64,000 bases of DNA from Primorskyibacter flagellatus. GTDB lineage: Bacteria; Pseudomonadota; Alphaproteobacteria; Rhodobacterales; Rhodobacteraceae. The position numbers were made by a program, and so were the translations under genes. This document shows, piece by piece, positions 35,427 through 44,619 of the stretch. The notes under the pieces are model-generated. The model was not told the DNA's origin. It saw only the letters and a list, made by a program, of their open reading frames with translations, and searched no databases. The DNA lies in assembly GCF_900176485.1 (NCBI RefSeq), contig NZ_FWYD01000002.1:248001-312000 (forward strand), in the 5' to 3' direction. The stretch's first letter is position 1, and every line of letters starts with the position of its first letter.

Positions 35427-36551
35427 TCATCCCTTGTCGGTTGAGAACCACGTCAGGGGGTCGACGGGATCGTCTCCCTCTCTGACTTCCATATAGAGCG
35501 TTTCTGTCCATTGGGCGCCACCCCCCTCACCTGACTGTGACAGCCCCTCATCTGCCGCCGGCATCTCTCCCCCCATCAGGCCGACGGGACTGCCGGCGGG
35601 CAGGACCTGCCCGATGCGGCCGTAAACCTGATCCAGCCCCGCCAGAACGAACAGCAAATCGGCCTGCGGTTCAAGGATTGTGACCAACCCGTAATCCAGA
35701 AGCGGTCCGACATAGCGGATCGTTGCCGCCGTCGGCGTGGTGACAAGCGCGCGGGGCCGGGTGCCCACGACGATGCCGGGGCGTTCGACGCCCGCCGCAT
35801 CCTCTTCGCCCGCTCCGCGCAGGATCTTGCCCGGCACCGGCAGTTCCAGATAGCCCTTGCGATCCGAAATCGCGGGCAGGCTGCCCGGCTCTTCGTCCTG
35901 TGTAATCTCGCCCAGACCTGCGGCGAAGTCGTTCAGCGTGTCGGTTCCGGCAATCAGGATCGCGGTGCGCACGGGGTCTTCGATGAAGCGTCGCGGCAGG
36001 TCCGTGCGGCTGTCGATGGCCTGGCTCAGTTCGGTCCGCGCCAGCTGCACGCCTTGCAACCCTTCGGTCAGGCGTTGCTCTGCCTCTTGTTGCAATTGCC
36101 GCAGGTCGGACACTTCTTTCAGGTCTTCCTTCAGCGCGGTTGCACGCGTGGCAAGCGCCGGGGTGACATCGGCCAAGAGCATCCCCGCCCGCGCGGTTCC
36201 GGTCGGGCCGGACGGATGCAGGGCAAGCACTGGCGCTTCGGAATTGCCAATGGTCATCAGCGCGCCCAGAAGATCGGAAATCTCGGCCTCTCGTTCCGCC
36301 AGATCGGCGCGCAGGTCCATTTCGCGCAGCGACACCCGTCGCAATCCCTCGCGCATGGCCGAAAGCCCGTCCTCATAGGCGCGCACCGTGGTGGTCAGTG
36401 CCTTCACGCGGTCGCGCGCGCTGTCGGCATCGTCCAACTGCTCTGACGCCTGTTCCAGCGCTTTTGCCGCCGCGCGTGCTGCGACGGCGGGGTCGTCCTG
36501 CGCCAGCGCGGGTGCTGCCAGAAAGATCAGGAACAGTGCAACGTATTTCAT
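35427..36551 (-). CDS. EnvC-like murein hydrolase activator (degenerate LytM/M23)
   Basis: The 374-residue product has a signal peptide (MKYVALFLIFLAAPALA). A long coiled-coil region (about residues 20-190) follows, then a C-terminal LytM/M23-like fold (YVGPLLDYGLVTILEPQ, GQVLPAGSPVGLMG). The zinc-ligand histidines of active M23 peptidases are not present in those blocks, as in EnvC, which activates amidases instead of cutting murein itself. It should work at the division septum with an amidase. Its ATG overlaps the gpmI stop by four bases and the ctpA gene follows after three. Confidence 0.88.
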   Translation of the reverse strand: MKYVALFLIFLAAPALAQDDPAVAARAAAKALEQASEQLDDADSARDRVKALTTTVRAYEDGLSAMREGLRRVSLREMDLRADLAEREAEISDLLGALMTIGNSEAPVLALHPSGPTGTARAGMLLADVTPALATRATALKEDLKEVSDLRQLQQEAEQRLTEGLQGVQLARTELSQAIDSRTDLPRRFIEDPVRTAILIAGTDTLNDFAAGLGEITQDEEPGSLPAISDRKGYLELPVPGKILRGAGEEDAAGVERPGIVVGTRPRALVTTPTAATIRYVGPLLDYGLVTILEPQADLLFVLAGLDQVYGRIGQVLPAGSPVGLMGGEMPAADEGLSQSGEGGGAQWTETLYMEVREGDDPVDPLTWFSTDKG

Positions 36552-38083
36552 CGCCGGATCAGGCTTTCCCCGGTCATTTCAGCGGGCTTGTCCAGCCCCA
36601 TTAATTCCAACAGCGTCGGGGCGAGATCCGCCAACCGACCGTTGCGAAGTGTCGCGCCTTCCGGGCCGCCGACCAGCAGCACAGGCACGGGATTGGTGGT
36701 GTGCGCCGTATGCGGCCCACCCGTTTCAGGATCTACCATGGTTTCGCAATTGCCATGGTCGGCGGTGACGATCATCGCGCCGCCTGCTTCGTTCAACGCT
36801 GCGACCACGCGGCCAAGACCTTCGTCAACTGCGGCACAGGCTTTCATCGCGGCTTGCAGATCGCCCGTATGTCCGACCATGTCGGGATTGGCATAGTTGG
36901 TCACGATCAGGTCGTAGCCTTGCTTGATGGCCTCGACAAACTTGTCCGTCACCTCGACCGAGGACATTTCGGGCTGCAAGTCATAGGTCGCGACCTTGGG
37001 CGAGGACGGCATGAACCGGTCCTCGTGTTCCTCGGGCTTTTCTCGGCCACCGTTCAGGAAAAAGGTCACATGCGGATATTTTTCGGTCTCTGCGAGACGA
37101 AATTGGGTTTTGCCGTGATGTGACACCCATTCGCCCAGCGTGTTGACGATCACCCGTTTGGGGTAGGCCGTCTGCATATAGACATTATGTGCGTCGGAAT
37201 ATTCCACCAGGCCAAGCATCTGGCCGAATGCAGGCTTTGCAACGCGATCGAACCCCTCGAAATCGAGCGCACCGATTGAGGCCAGAATTTCGCGCGCGCG
37301 ATCGGCGCGGAAGTTGAGGCAGAAGAACCCATCGCCTTCAGCCATGCCAGCATAGTCACCGATCACCGTCGCAGGGATGAATTCGTCATTCTTGCCATTG
37401 GCGTAGGATTGCACCACGGCCTCGACAGGATCGGCCGCCGTGGCCGTGCCTTTGCCCTCGATCATCGCCGCATAGGCGGTCTCCACCCGGTCCCAGCGGT
37501 TGTCGCGGTCCATCGCGTAATACCGCCCGATGACGGTGGCGATTGTCACAGGCGCGCCCGAGCGTCCTGCCGCCCAACCCACCAATTCCTGGACAAAACC
37601 TTTTGCCGAATCCGGGGCCACGTCACGCCCATCGGTGATGGCGTGCAGATAAACCGGCACGCCCGCATCCGCGATCATCGCCATGGCGGCCTTGATATGG
37701 CTGATATGACCATGAACACCGCCATCCGACACGACCCCCATCAGATGCGCCGCGCCGCCGGTGCTTTTCAGCTTGCCGATAAAGGCGTTGATCGCCTCAT
37801 TCTTGAAAAACGACCCATCCTCGATGGCAAGGTCGATCTGGCCCAGATCCATCGCCACAACGCGGCCCGCACCGATATTGGTGTGGCCAACTTCGGAATT
37901 GCCCATCTGGCCGGTCGGCAGGCCGACATCCGGTCCATGCGTGACAAGCTGTGCATGCGGGCAGGTCTGCGCGAGGTGATCCATTGTCGGGGTGTCGGCC
38001 AAGGCAGGCGCATTCGCCTCTTGCCGGTCAGACAGGCCCCAGCCGTCGAGAATACACAGAACAACGAGTTTGGGATGTCTCAT
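36548..38083 (-). CDS. gpmI: 2,3-bisphosphoglycerate-independent phosphoglycerate mutase
   Basis: The 511-residue alkaline-phosphatase-superfamily enzyme begins KLVVLCILDGWGLSD with the first metal-binding Asp. It has GQMGNSEVGHTNIGAGR with the catalytic Ser, HAITDGRDVAP, NFRADRAREI, NYANPDMVGHTGD and TADHGNCETM. All are diagnostic of GpmI, which interconverts 3- and 2-phosphoglycerate using two Mn ions. The start at ATG 38083 follows GGAGACGCCCTTG; a TTG directly before it is not needed. The gene heads the minus-strand unit with envC and ctpA and is divergent from psd. Confidence 0.96.
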   Translation of the reverse strand: MRHPKLVVLCILDGWGLSDRQEANAPALADTPTMDHLAQTCPHAQLVTHGPDVGLPTGQMGNSEVGHTNIGAGRVVAMDLGQIDLAIEDGSFFKNEAINAFIGKLKSTGGAAHLMGVVSDGGVHGHISHIKAAMAMIADAGVPVYLHAITDGRDVAPDSAKGFVQELVGWAAGRSGAPVTIATVIGRYYAMDRDNRWDRVETAYAAMIEGKGTATAADPVEAVVQSYANGKNDEFIPATVIGDYAGMAEGDGFFCLNFRADRAREILASIGALDFEGFDRVAKPAFGQMLGLVEYSDAHNVYMQTAYPKRVIVNTLGEWVSHHGKTQFRLAETEKYPHVTFFLNGGREKPEEHEDRFMPSSPKVATYDLQPEMSSVEVTDKFVEAIKQGYDLIVTNYANPDMVGHTGDLQAAMKACAAVDEGLGRVVAALNEAGGAMIVTADHGNCETMVDPETGGPHTAHTTNPVPVLLVGGPEGATLRNGRLADLAPTLLELMGLDKPAEMTGESLIRR

Positions 38084-38272
38084 CAAGGGCGTCTCCGTGA
38101 TTTTCTATCGGCTGTCTACCCCAACGCTCGGATGAAGCGAAGTGGGTTTTGAGGTAAATCCGCCGGGTCAATGCGCCGTTTTCCACCCACAAGGCGTTAC
38201 GTCCCCTTCAAACTTGCGCGCAAGGCGACTAGGCATAGGCAAGTCATTCTTACCGGATCAGGACACCCGCCC

Positions 38273-38953
38273 ATGAAGATGCTGGATACTTTCATCAAAC
38301 CGATGCATCCGGAGGGACGCAAATTCGTTGCGATCTTCGCCGCGATCACCCTGGTGCTGTTCTTCGTCTGGGAGGTTCTGGGCTGGATCGGCGTTGGTGC
38401 CACGGTGTGGTGCTACTACTTCTTCCGCGACCCCGAACGCGTCACGCCGAAACGCAAAGGCGTTCTGGTCAGCCCGGCAGATGGCGTCATCTCGTTGATC
38501 GAACCCGCCATCCCGCCAAAAGAGCTGGGGATGGGCGAGCGTGCCCTGACCCGCGTCAGCGTTTTCATGAACGTGTTCAACTGCCATGTGAACCGAGCCC
38601 CCATCGCCGGCACCGTGTCACAGGTGGCGTATCGTCCGGGCAAGTTTCTGAACGCGTCGCTTGACAAGGCCAGCGTTGACAACGAACGCAACAGCCTGCG
38701 GATCGACATGGCAGACGGGCGGTCCATCGCCGTGGTGCAGATCGCCGGGCTGGTTGCTCGCCGCATCGTTTGCTGGACAGATCCCGGCACGACCCTGGCC
38801 ACGGGCGAACGGTTTGGCCTGATCCGCTTTGGCTCGCGGCTGGATGTGTACCTGCCCGATGGTGTGGCGCCTCTCGTCAGCATAGGTCAGACGATGGTGG
38901 CCGGAGAGACCGTCATCGCTGACCTGTCCGATGCTCCCGTACGGGTTGACTGA
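38273..38953 (+). CDS. psd: phosphatidylserine decarboxylase
   Basis: The 226-residue short proteobacterial Psd has two N-terminal membrane-associated helices ([21 protein letters not shown]), the sequence [14 protein letters not shown], and the self-cleavage site [11 protein letters not shown]. There the Gly187-Ser188 bond should break to form the pyruvoyl group. It makes phosphatidylethanolamine from phosphatidylserine at the inner membrane. ATG 38273 is used; the longer frame upstream overlaps the divergent promoter region. pssA follows after three bases, so the two enzymes are cotranscribed, with the substrate-making one downstream. Confidence 0.94.
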   Translation: MKMLDTFIKPMHPEGRKFVAIFAAITLVLFFVWEVLGWIGVGATVWCYYFFRDPERVTPKRKGVLVSPADGVISLIEPAIPPKELGMGERALTRVSVFMNVFNCHVNRAPIAGTVSQVAYRPGKFLNASLDKASVDNERNSLRIDMADGRSIAVVQIAGLVARRIVCWTDPGTTLATGERFGLIRFGSRLDVYLPDGVAPLVSIGQTMVAGETVIADLSDAPVRVD

Positions 38954-38956
38954 GCA

Positions 38957-39709
38957 ATGTCGTCACAGACAGAGCCACCCCGCAAGGATTTCGCGCTGAT
39001 CCACCTGCTGCCCAACATGTTGACCATCGGGTCGATCTGCGCGGGCCTGACCGCCATCCGGGCCGGCACTCAGGGCGATTTTCTGACAGCAGTCCTGCTG
39101 ATCTTTGCCGCCTGCGTTCTTGACGGGCTGGATGGGCGTCTGGCCCGCGCGCTGAAAGTCGACAGCAAGATGGGGGCCGAACTGGATTCGCTGGCCGATT
39201 TCCTGAATTTCGGCGTCGCCCCGCCATTGCTACTGTATTTCTGGGCATTGCAGGACACGCGCAGCGCGGGCTGGCTTTCCGTCCTGATCTACACCGTCTG
39301 CTGCGTCGTCCGCCTTGCCCGGTTCAATGTCAGCACGAAAGCCACGGAACCCACGATCAGCCGGGCCTATTTTGTCGGTGTTCCCTCACCGGCAGGCGCG
39401 ATGCTGGTGATGCTGCCGATGTACCTGTCCTTTGCATTCACCGACCGGTCGCTGGTGCCGGATGCGCTGATCTGCATCTACATGGTGGGGGTCGGCCTTC
39501 TGATGATCAGCCGCATCCCGACATGGTCTTTCAAAAGCACGCGGGTGTCGCGGGAAAACGTAAAATATTTCCTTGTCGCGGTGGCTTTTGTGGGGGCCGC
39601 AGTGCTGACTTATGCATGGATCGCCTTGATCGCGCTGTGTCTGGGTTATATCGCAACGGTAGCCTGGGCACTTCTGGTGCATCGTCGGAAACGCATTCGC
39701 AAAGGGTAG
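38957..39709 (+). CDS. pssA: CDP-diacylglycerol-serine O-phosphatidyltransferase
   Basis: The 250-residue integral membrane protein has the CDP-alcohol phosphotransferase motif D-G-x2-A-R-x8-G-x3-D-x3-D, seen in DGLDGRLARALKVDSKMG followed by AELDSLAD, and six to eight hydrophobic segments. It joins CDP-diacylglycerol and serine to give phosphatidylserine, the substrate of the psd product encoded just upstream. pmtA lies five bases downstream. The three genes form one phospholipid operon. Confidence 0.94.
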   Translation: MSSQTEPPRKDFALIHLLPNMLTIGSICAGLTAIRAGTQGDFLTAVLLIFAACVLDGLDGRLARALKVDSKMGAELDSLADFLNFGVAPPLLLYFWALQDTRSAGWLSVLIYTVCCVVRLARFNVSTKATEPTISRAYFVGVPSPAGAMLVMLPMYLSFAFTDRSLVPDALICIYMVGVGLLMISRIPTWSFKSTRVSRENVKYFLVAVAFVGAAVLTYAWIALIALCLGYIATVAWALLVHRRKRIRKG

Positions 39710-39714
39710 ACTTG

Positions 39715-40332
39715 ATGGATATCAAGGCAGTCGAAAGTTCTTATGCCCGCTGGGCACCGATCTACGACAACACTTTTGGCGCGATCACCAAAGCCGGACG
39801 ACGACGCGCCGTGACCTATATCAGCGCGCAGGGCGGCAAGGTTCTGGAGGTCGGCGTCGGCACCGGACTGTCACTGGAACATTACAGCGATCAAACACGC
39901 GTCACCGGCATCGACTTTTCCAAGGAGATGCTGCGCAAGGCCCGCGCCAAGGTGGCGCTGATGCGGTTGCGCCACGTCGAGTCCTTGCGCCAGATGGATG
40001 CGCGCGCCCTCGACTTTCCGGACAACTCTTTTGACATCGTGGCGGCAATGCATGTGCTGTCGGTTGTGCCGGAGCCTGAAAAGGTGATGGCCGAGATCGC
40101 CCGCGTCTGTCGGCCCGGTGGCAAGGTCGTCATCACCAATCATTTCGCGCGCAGCAAGGGCGTCCTGGGGGCGGTTGCCAACCTCGCCTCGCCTTTTGCC
40201 AACCTGCTGGGCTGGCATTCGGATTTTGAAATCGAGACGGTACTGCAAGAACCCGATTTGCAGATTGAGGAAAAACGCGCATTGCCACCCTTGGGCGTAA
40301 TGACGTTTCTGGTACTTAAAAAAGCGACCTGA
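39715..40332 (+). CDS. pmtA: phosphatidylethanolamine N-methyltransferase
   Basis: A 205-residue class I SAM methyltransferase with VLEVGVGTGLSLEHY as SAM-binding motif I, GIDFSKEML as motif II and FPDNSFDIVAAMHVLS as motif post-II. It matches the Rhodobacter-type PmtA that methylates phosphatidylethanolamine three times to phosphatidylcholine. The position straight after psd and pssA supports this. A quinone methyltransferase would look similar in the SAM domain but would not be expected here. The start ATG 39715 is five bases after the pssA stop. Confidence 0.88.
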   Translation: MDIKAVESSYARWAPIYDNTFGAITKAGRRRAVTYISAQGGKVLEVGVGTGLSLEHYSDQTRVTGIDFSKEMLRKARAKVALMRLRHVESLRQMDARALDFPDNSFDIVAAMHVLSVVPEPEKVMAEIARVCRPGGKVVITNHFARSKGVLGAVANLASPFANLLGWHSDFEIETVLQEPDLQIEEKRALPPLGVMTFLVLKKAT

Positions 40333-40346
40333 CCCAGCCTGTTTGA

Positions 40347-40383
40347 GGCCGCGCCGACCGTTCAGGGCTGTTTTGGCGCGGTT
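40347..40383. terminator. inverted repeat downstream of pmtA
   Basis: CCGCGCC (40349-40355) pairs with GGCGCGG (40375-40381) around a 19-base loop; flanking G-U and A-T pairs extend the stem. It lies soon after the pmtA stop. The remaining bases up to the TerB gene at 40517 show nothing else. Confidence 0.4.
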
Positions 40384-40516
40384 ATAAAATGCAGTCAGGC
40401 CATTGGATGGAAATTTCCAGACCTGCCCAAGCGTTCCGGATTGCTGCAAACCGACAAGGCGGAACGGCATCTTGCGACGCAAGGCTATGATGACCAAAAG
40501 GCTGGATCAGACGCTG

Positions 40517-40957
40517 TCAGATTTTCGCTTGCAGTTGCAGCGCCTTGGCGCGGTCCGGCGAAATGCCCAGGACTTCTTCGATCTGGTGCAGCAACACATC
40601 CTCTTCTTCGTGCCTGATGCCGTCGGCGTAGACCACGGCCCAAAGTGCGGCTAGTGTTGCCTCGCGCTCTTCACTGCTGATTGCGTCGCGCAGGATCGCC
40701 GTCATTTCGGCGGTGTCGGGCATACCGCTTTCCAGTTTTTCACAAGCGGCACGCAGTTTCGCGGCCTCAACCGCATTGATGTCGTGGCGTTTGGCAAGGA
40801 CGCGATCAATCAGACTGATTTCTTCAAACAGGTACGCTTTGTCGGCTTTTGCCGCGCGCACCATCAAGGCACCCATTGCGTGGCGTGCGTCGGCCTCTGG
40901 CAGCGGGGTCTGATACCCAGTGGGGTTTTGCAGGAAGGCGAGCAGGCTTTCGAACAT
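40517..40957 (-). CDS. TerB-family tellurite-resistance-like protein
   Basis: The 146-residue soluble all-helical protein has the TerB pattern: MGALMVRAAKADKAYLFEE, IDRVLAKRHDI, and LAALWAVVYADGIRHEEEDV with the acidic metal-binding turns, ending in HQIEEVLGIS. TerB-like proteins bind metal and are linked to stress responses; in alphaproteobacteria they are mostly uncharacterised. ATG 40957 has AGGAATTG before it; an 18-residue upstream extension from 41011 is open but unlikely. It is divergent from nothing close; the ompA gene lies upstream on the same strand behind a terminator. Confidence 0.82.
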   Translation of the reverse strand: MFESLLAFLQNPTGYQTPLPEADARHAMGALMVRAAKADKAYLFEEISLIDRVLAKRHDINAVEAAKLRAACEKLESGMPDTAEMTAILRDAISSEEREATLAALWAVVYADGIRHEEEDVLLHQIEEVLGISPDRAKALQLQAKI

Positions 40958-41121
40958 ATCAATTCCTAAAATTGTGACACCACCAGACCAGTGGCAAGGT
41001 ATGCGGGACAACAGAAGCAGTCGTCGTTGCTTTCATGCTGCGACGCGCGGACACCCGACATGATCGTCGGATGTCTGCCAGATGCGTTTCGCGCGCAATT
41101 CCGATCTGTCCCGTGTCATAG

Positions 41122-41150
41122 AAAACGCCCCGCAAGTGACTTGCGGAGCG
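41122..41150 (-). terminator. intrinsic terminator of the OmpA-family gene
   Basis: Read on the minus strand, CCGCAAG (complement of 41140-41146) pairs with CTTGCGG (complement of 41130-41136) around a 3-base loop. More pairs extend past one mismatch, and the stem is followed by GTTTTC. It lies about 35 bases after the stop of the ompA-like gene. Confidence 0.75.
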
Positions 41151-41184
41151 CTTGGAAGAGTGCAGCCTGAGCGGCAGATTTGGA

Positions 41185-41847
41185 TCAGGCCGCGTTCGGC
41201 AGGATCACGATTTCCACCCGGCGGTTCTGCTGGCGGCCCTGAGGTGTCAGGTTCGACGCGATCGGCTGATCCTCGCCGCGGCCGAAGGACTGAATGCGAC
41301 CGGAAGAGACACCATTGGAAATCAGGATACCCGAGACCGCCTGCGCACGGCGCGACGACAGGCCCTGATTGTAAGAGGCTTCGCCCGTGTTATCCGTGTG
41401 GCCGATGACCTGAATGGTGGTGTTCGGGTAGGATTGCAGGTTGCTGGCCAGCGCGCGCAGATCGCCTTGCAGGTCAGGGCGGACTGCGGTGCTGTCGGTG
41501 GCGAACAGAATATCCTGCGGCAACGTCACGATCAGACGGTCGCCGGTGTTCACGATATCGACATTGTTGCCCATCGACTGGCGCAGCGCGGCTTCCTGCT
41601 TGTCCAGATTGTTGCCGATCAGACCACCGACTGCGGCGCCGGCGGCGGCACCTGCCAGTGTGTTCTTGACGCGGTCGTCATTGTTGCCGCCGATAACGCG
41701 ACCGGCAACGGCACCGCCAAGCGCGCCGATCAATGCGCCTTGCTTTGCCTGGCGGTTGGGATCGTTCTGATAATCAGCCGTGGTGCAGGCGGTCACGGCC
41801 ATAAGGCCGGCGGTCGCCAAAATGGTGGGGCGGAAAGTTAAGCTCAT
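41185..41847 (-). CDS. OmpA-family outer-membrane lipoprotein
   Basis: The 220-residue product has a lipoprotein signal with the box MAVTACTTADY (Cys21). A Gly/Ala-rich segment follows (ALIGALGGAVAGRVIGGNN, AGAAAGAAVGGLIGNNLDKQ), a glycine-zipper-like part. The C-terminal OmpA peptidoglycan-binding domain has DILFATDSTAVRPD, VIGHTDNTGEASYN, LSSRRAQAVS and QNRRVEIVI. It is YiaD-like and should tie the outer membrane to murein. A readable promoter lies about 57 bases upstream and a terminator follows the gene, so it is probably a single-gene transcript. Confidence 0.92.
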   Translation of the reverse strand: MSLTFRPTILATAGLMAVTACTTADYQNDPNRQAKQGALIGALGGAVAGRVIGGNNDDRVKNTLAGAAAGAAVGGLIGNNLDKQEAALRQSMGNNVDIVNTGDRLIVTLPQDILFATDSTAVRPDLQGDLRALASNLQSYPNTTIQVIGHTDNTGEASYNQGLSSRRAQAVSGILISNGVSSGRIQSFGRGEDQPIASNLTPQGRQQNRRVEIVILPNAA

Positions 41848-41903
41848 GTCTTATTGCCTCGTCTGAATTGCGCGCGTGTCTGCACGTCCGTTTTGCGTTG
41901 AGC

Positions 41904-41932
41904 ACTATAGGGAATGTTCTATCGCTGCCCAA
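41904..41932 (-). promoter_or_regulatory. sigma-70-type promoter of the OmpA-family gene
   Basis: On the minus strand TTGGGC (complement of 41927-41932) is followed after exactly 17 bases by TATAGT (complement of 41904-41909). The -10 box matches five of six consensus bases. It sits about 57 bases upstream of the ATG at 41847. Confidence 0.6.
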
Positions 41933-41987
41933 CCATACAACAAGAGGAAATCGGCGATGTTCCGCGCATCGTGAACAAATCGCGCGC

Positions 41988-42839
41988 TCAGGCGTCCGCG
42001 CGGGCACCTTCATAGGCGAGAATTGCGCGCTTTACGGGAAGGCCCCAATGATAGCCCCCCAACGCGCCGGATCTCCGCAAGGCCCGGTGGCAGGGAATAA
42101 GCAGGCTGATCGGGTTGCGCCCCACCGCCGTGCCCACCGCCCGGACGGCCTTGGGGTGGCCCACGGCCTGCGCGATTTCGGAATAGGTGGTGACGTGACC
42201 CGAGGGAATTCGCAACAGCGCCTCCCACACCTTGAGCTGAAACGGCGCACCTATCAGGTAAAGCGGCGTCGGCTCTGCTGTCGCATCACCTACGCCGAAG
42301 GCTGACTGCGCCCACGGGCGCAGACGCTCCGTATCCTCGACGAAGGAAGCCCCCGGCCAACGTGCGGTCAGATCGGCCATTGCCGCCGTCTCGCCGGATT
42401 CGGCGGCGAAGGCGATACCACAGATGCCCTTGTCGGTGCCCATGACCAAGGCGGGACCAAAGGGGCTTTCATACCAGCCCCAATAGATCACCAGCCCGGC
42501 ACCGCCGCGCGCAAATTCACCCGGACTCATCGCCTCCCACCGCAAAAAGAGGTCATGCAAACGTCCGCCGCCTGACAGCCCCGTGGAATGCGCGGCCTCC
42601 AGCGTGGTGAACCGCTCGCGCAGCAGGGTCTTCGCGTGGCCCAGCGTCAGATATTGCTGGTAACGCTTGGGCGAAACACCCACCCATCGCGAAAACAGGC
42701 GCTGGAAATGCGCGGAGCTCATATCCATCGCGGCGGCGAGATCTTCCAGTGACAACGGGTCTTTGGCGGCGTCGATCAGGTCAATCGCCCGGCGCATGAC
42801 GTGGAAATGATAGCCACCTTCCGCAAGATCCTCTGGCAT
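41988..42839 (-). CDS. Ada-like AraC regulator / methylated-DNA-cysteine methyltransferase
   Basis: The 283-residue protein joins an AraC-type helix-turn-helix (DLAAAMDMSSAHFQRLFSRW, GVSPKRYQQ) to an O6-alkylguanine transferase domain (FQLKVWEALLRIPSGHVTTY, LLIPCHRALR with the acceptor Cys). The N-terminal zinc Ada domain that takes methyl phosphotriesters in E. coli Ada is absent. It repairs alkylated DNA and may regulate genes in response. ATG 42839 is used because AAAGGA lies before it; two upstream in-frame ATGs at 42863 and 42881 are alternatives. It is divergent from nth, which makes a compact DNA-repair pair. Confidence 0.9.
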   Translation of the reverse strand: MPEDLAEGGYHFHVMRRAIDLIDAAKDPLSLEDLAAAMDMSSAHFQRLFSRWVGVSPKRYQQYLTLGHAKTLLRERFTTLEAAHSTGLSGGGRLHDLFLRWEAMSPGEFARGGAGLVIYWGWYESPFGPALVMGTDKGICGIAFAAESGETAAMADLTARWPGASFVEDTERLRPWAQSAFGVGDATAEPTPLYLIGAPFQLKVWEALLRIPSGHVTTYSEIAQAVGHPKAVRAVGTAVGRNPISLLIPCHRALRRSGALGGYHWGLPVKRAILAYEGARADA

Positions 42840-42935
42840 GTCGCGTCCTTTCGTTTTGACCATCTTACCGCGCGGGCGCATCGTCCCGCGACCCGAATAT
42901 TGCGCAACCTGACAAAGCGGTGCATACGGCCTGCC

Positions 42936-43580
42936 ATGGCAAAGCAGCTAGATTATCATACGATCCGCGAGATCTTTACCCGCTTCCAGACGGCGGAACC
43001 CGAACCAAAGGGCGAGTTGGATCATGTGAACGCCTACACGCTGGTCGTGGCGGTGGCGCTGTCCGCGCAAGCGACCGATGCGGGCGTCAACAAGGCGACG
43101 GCCAAATTGTTCCAGATCGCCGACACGCCCGAAAAGATGCTGGCGCTTGGCGAAGAGGCAGTGACCGAGCATATCAAGACCATCGGCCTGTACCGCAACA
43201 AGGCCCGGAATGTCATCAAGCTAAGCCGCATTCTGGTCGAGGATTACGACGGTCAGGTGCCCTGTTCGCGGGCGGCGCTGGAATCGCTGCCCGGTGTGGG
43301 CCGCAAGACTGCCAATGTGGTGCTGAACATGTGGTGGCACTACCCGGCCCAAGCCGTGGACACGCATATCTTTCGCTTCGGCAACCGGTCGGGCGTCTGT
43401 CCGGGCAAGGATGTCGTCGCGGTCGAACGCGCCATAGAAGACAATATTCCCGTGGATTTCCAGCAGCATGCGCATCACTGGATGATCCTGCACGGACGCT
43501 ATACCTGCGTCGCGCGCAAACCGAAATGCAATGCCTGCCTGATCCGTGATCTGTGCGAATTCGAGGACAAGACCCCATGA
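42936..43580 (+). CDS. nth: endonuclease III
   Basis: The 214-residue DNA glycosylase/AP lyase has the helix-hairpin-helix LPGVGRKTANVVL with the catalytic Lys, the Asp in AVDTHIFR, and the C-terminal 4Fe-4S ligands Cys-x6-Cys-x2-Cys-x5-Cys in CVARKPKCNACLIRDLC. It removes oxidised pyrimidines in base excision repair. It starts 97 bases from the divergent Ada-like gene. Its stop overlaps the ATG of the kinase gene (ATGA), so the two are coupled. Confidence 0.96.
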   Translation: MAKQLDYHTIREIFTRFQTAEPEPKGELDHVNAYTLVVAVALSAQATDAGVNKATAKLFQIADTPEKMLALGEEAVTEHIKTIGLYRNKARNVIKLSRILVEDYDGQVPCSRAALESLPGVGRKTANVVLNMWWHYPAQAVDTHIFRFGNRSGVCPGKDVVAVERAIEDNIPVDFQQHAHHWMILHGRYTCVARKPKCNACLIRDLCEFEDKTP

Positions 43581-44566
43581 AGAAATATCAGGTTGTCGGG
43601 ATCGGCAACGCCGTCGTCGATGTCATCACCCAATGCGATGACAGCTTTCTGGAACAGATGGGCATCGGCAAGGGCATCATGCAACTGATCGAGACTGAGC
43701 GCGCGCAGCTGCTGTATGCGTCGATGAAGGACCGGGTTCAGGCACCCGGCGGATCGGTGGCCAATACGCTGGCGGGGCTGGGCAGTCTGGGGCTACGCAC
43801 CGGGTTCATCGGGCGCGTGCATGACGACGCCCTGGGGCGGTTCTATGCGCAGGCGATGACCGATGATGGCACGGATTTCGTGAATGCCCCGGTTCCGGGC
43901 GGCGAATTGCCAACCTCGCGCAGCATGATTTTTGTCACGCCCGATGGCGAGCGGTCGATGAACACCTATCTGGGCATCTCGGCAGAGCTTGGCCCGGATG
44001 ACGTGCCCGAAGACGTTGCCTCGGATGCGGAAATCGTCTTCCTCGAAGGGTATCTCTTTGACAAGGACAAGGGCAAAGAGGCGTTCATCCGTCTTGCCCG
44101 GACCTGCCGTGCGGCTGGGGGCAAGGCCGGCATCTCGATCTCTGACCCGTTCTGCGTTGAACGCCACCGCGACGACTTCCTAAATCTGATCGAGAACGAG
44201 ATGGATTTCGTCATTGGCAACGAGGCTGAAATCCGCTCGCTGTTTCAGAACAACGATCTGGATGCCGATCTGGCGCGCGTTTCGGCGATCTGCCCGCTTG
44301 TGGTCTGCACACGGTCCGGAGACGGCGTGACGATCATCCGCGACGGCGCGCGCACCGATGTTCCCGTCGACAGGGTCGTCCCCGTGGATGCAACCGGCGC
44401 GGGCGATCAGTTTGCCGCCGGGTTCCTTTACGGACTGGCCACGGGCGCTGACATGGCCACCGCCGGGCGCATGGGCTGTGTCGCTGCGGGCGAAGTGATC
44501 AGCCATATGGGCGCACGACCAGAGGCAAACCTGTTGCAATTGTTCCGTCGCAGCAACCTGACCTGA
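43577..44566 (+). CDS. PfkB-family carbohydrate/adenosine kinase
   Basis: The 329-residue ribokinase-fold protein begins YQVVGIGNAVVDVI. It has GGSVANTLAGLGSLGL, the first PfkB signature, and ends with DATGAGDQFAAGFLYGLATG, which holds the catalytic Asp and the anion hole. The ending and the N-terminal NAVVD are close to alphaproteobacterial adenosine kinases, so adenosine or a similar nucleoside is the likely substrate, but a sugar cannot be excluded. It overlaps nth by four bases. A small hairpin terminator follows. Confidence 0.9.
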   Translation: MKKYQVVGIGNAVVDVITQCDDSFLEQMGIGKGIMQLIETERAQLLYASMKDRVQAPGGSVANTLAGLGSLGLRTGFIGRVHDDALGRFYAQAMTDDGTDFVNAPVPGGELPTSRSMIFVTPDGERSMNTYLGISAELGPDDVPEDVASDAEIVFLEGYLFDKDKGKEAFIRLARTCRAAGGKAGISISDPFCVERHRDDFLNLIENEMDFVIGNEAEIRSLFQNNDLDADLARVSAICPLVVCTRSGDGVTIIRDGARTDVPVDRVVPVDATGAGDQFAAGFLYGLATGADMATAGRMGCVAAGEVISHMGARPEANLLQLFRRSNLT

Positions 44567-44577
44567 GCCTATTCAGC

Positions 44578-44596
44578 CCCGGTCTGCACCGGGTTT
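44578..44596 (+). terminator. intrinsic terminator of the nth-kinase unit
   Basis: CCCGGT (44578-44583) pairs with ACCGGG (44588-44593) around the loop CTGC and is followed by TTT. It lies just after the kinase stop. Confidence 0.6.
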
Positions 44597-44619
44597 CACG
44601 TCAAATCTGCGCGAGGGCT

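Noticed and set aside
37409-38152. 247-codon plus-strand frame
   Set aside because: Complement of gpmI, whose own motifs are complete.
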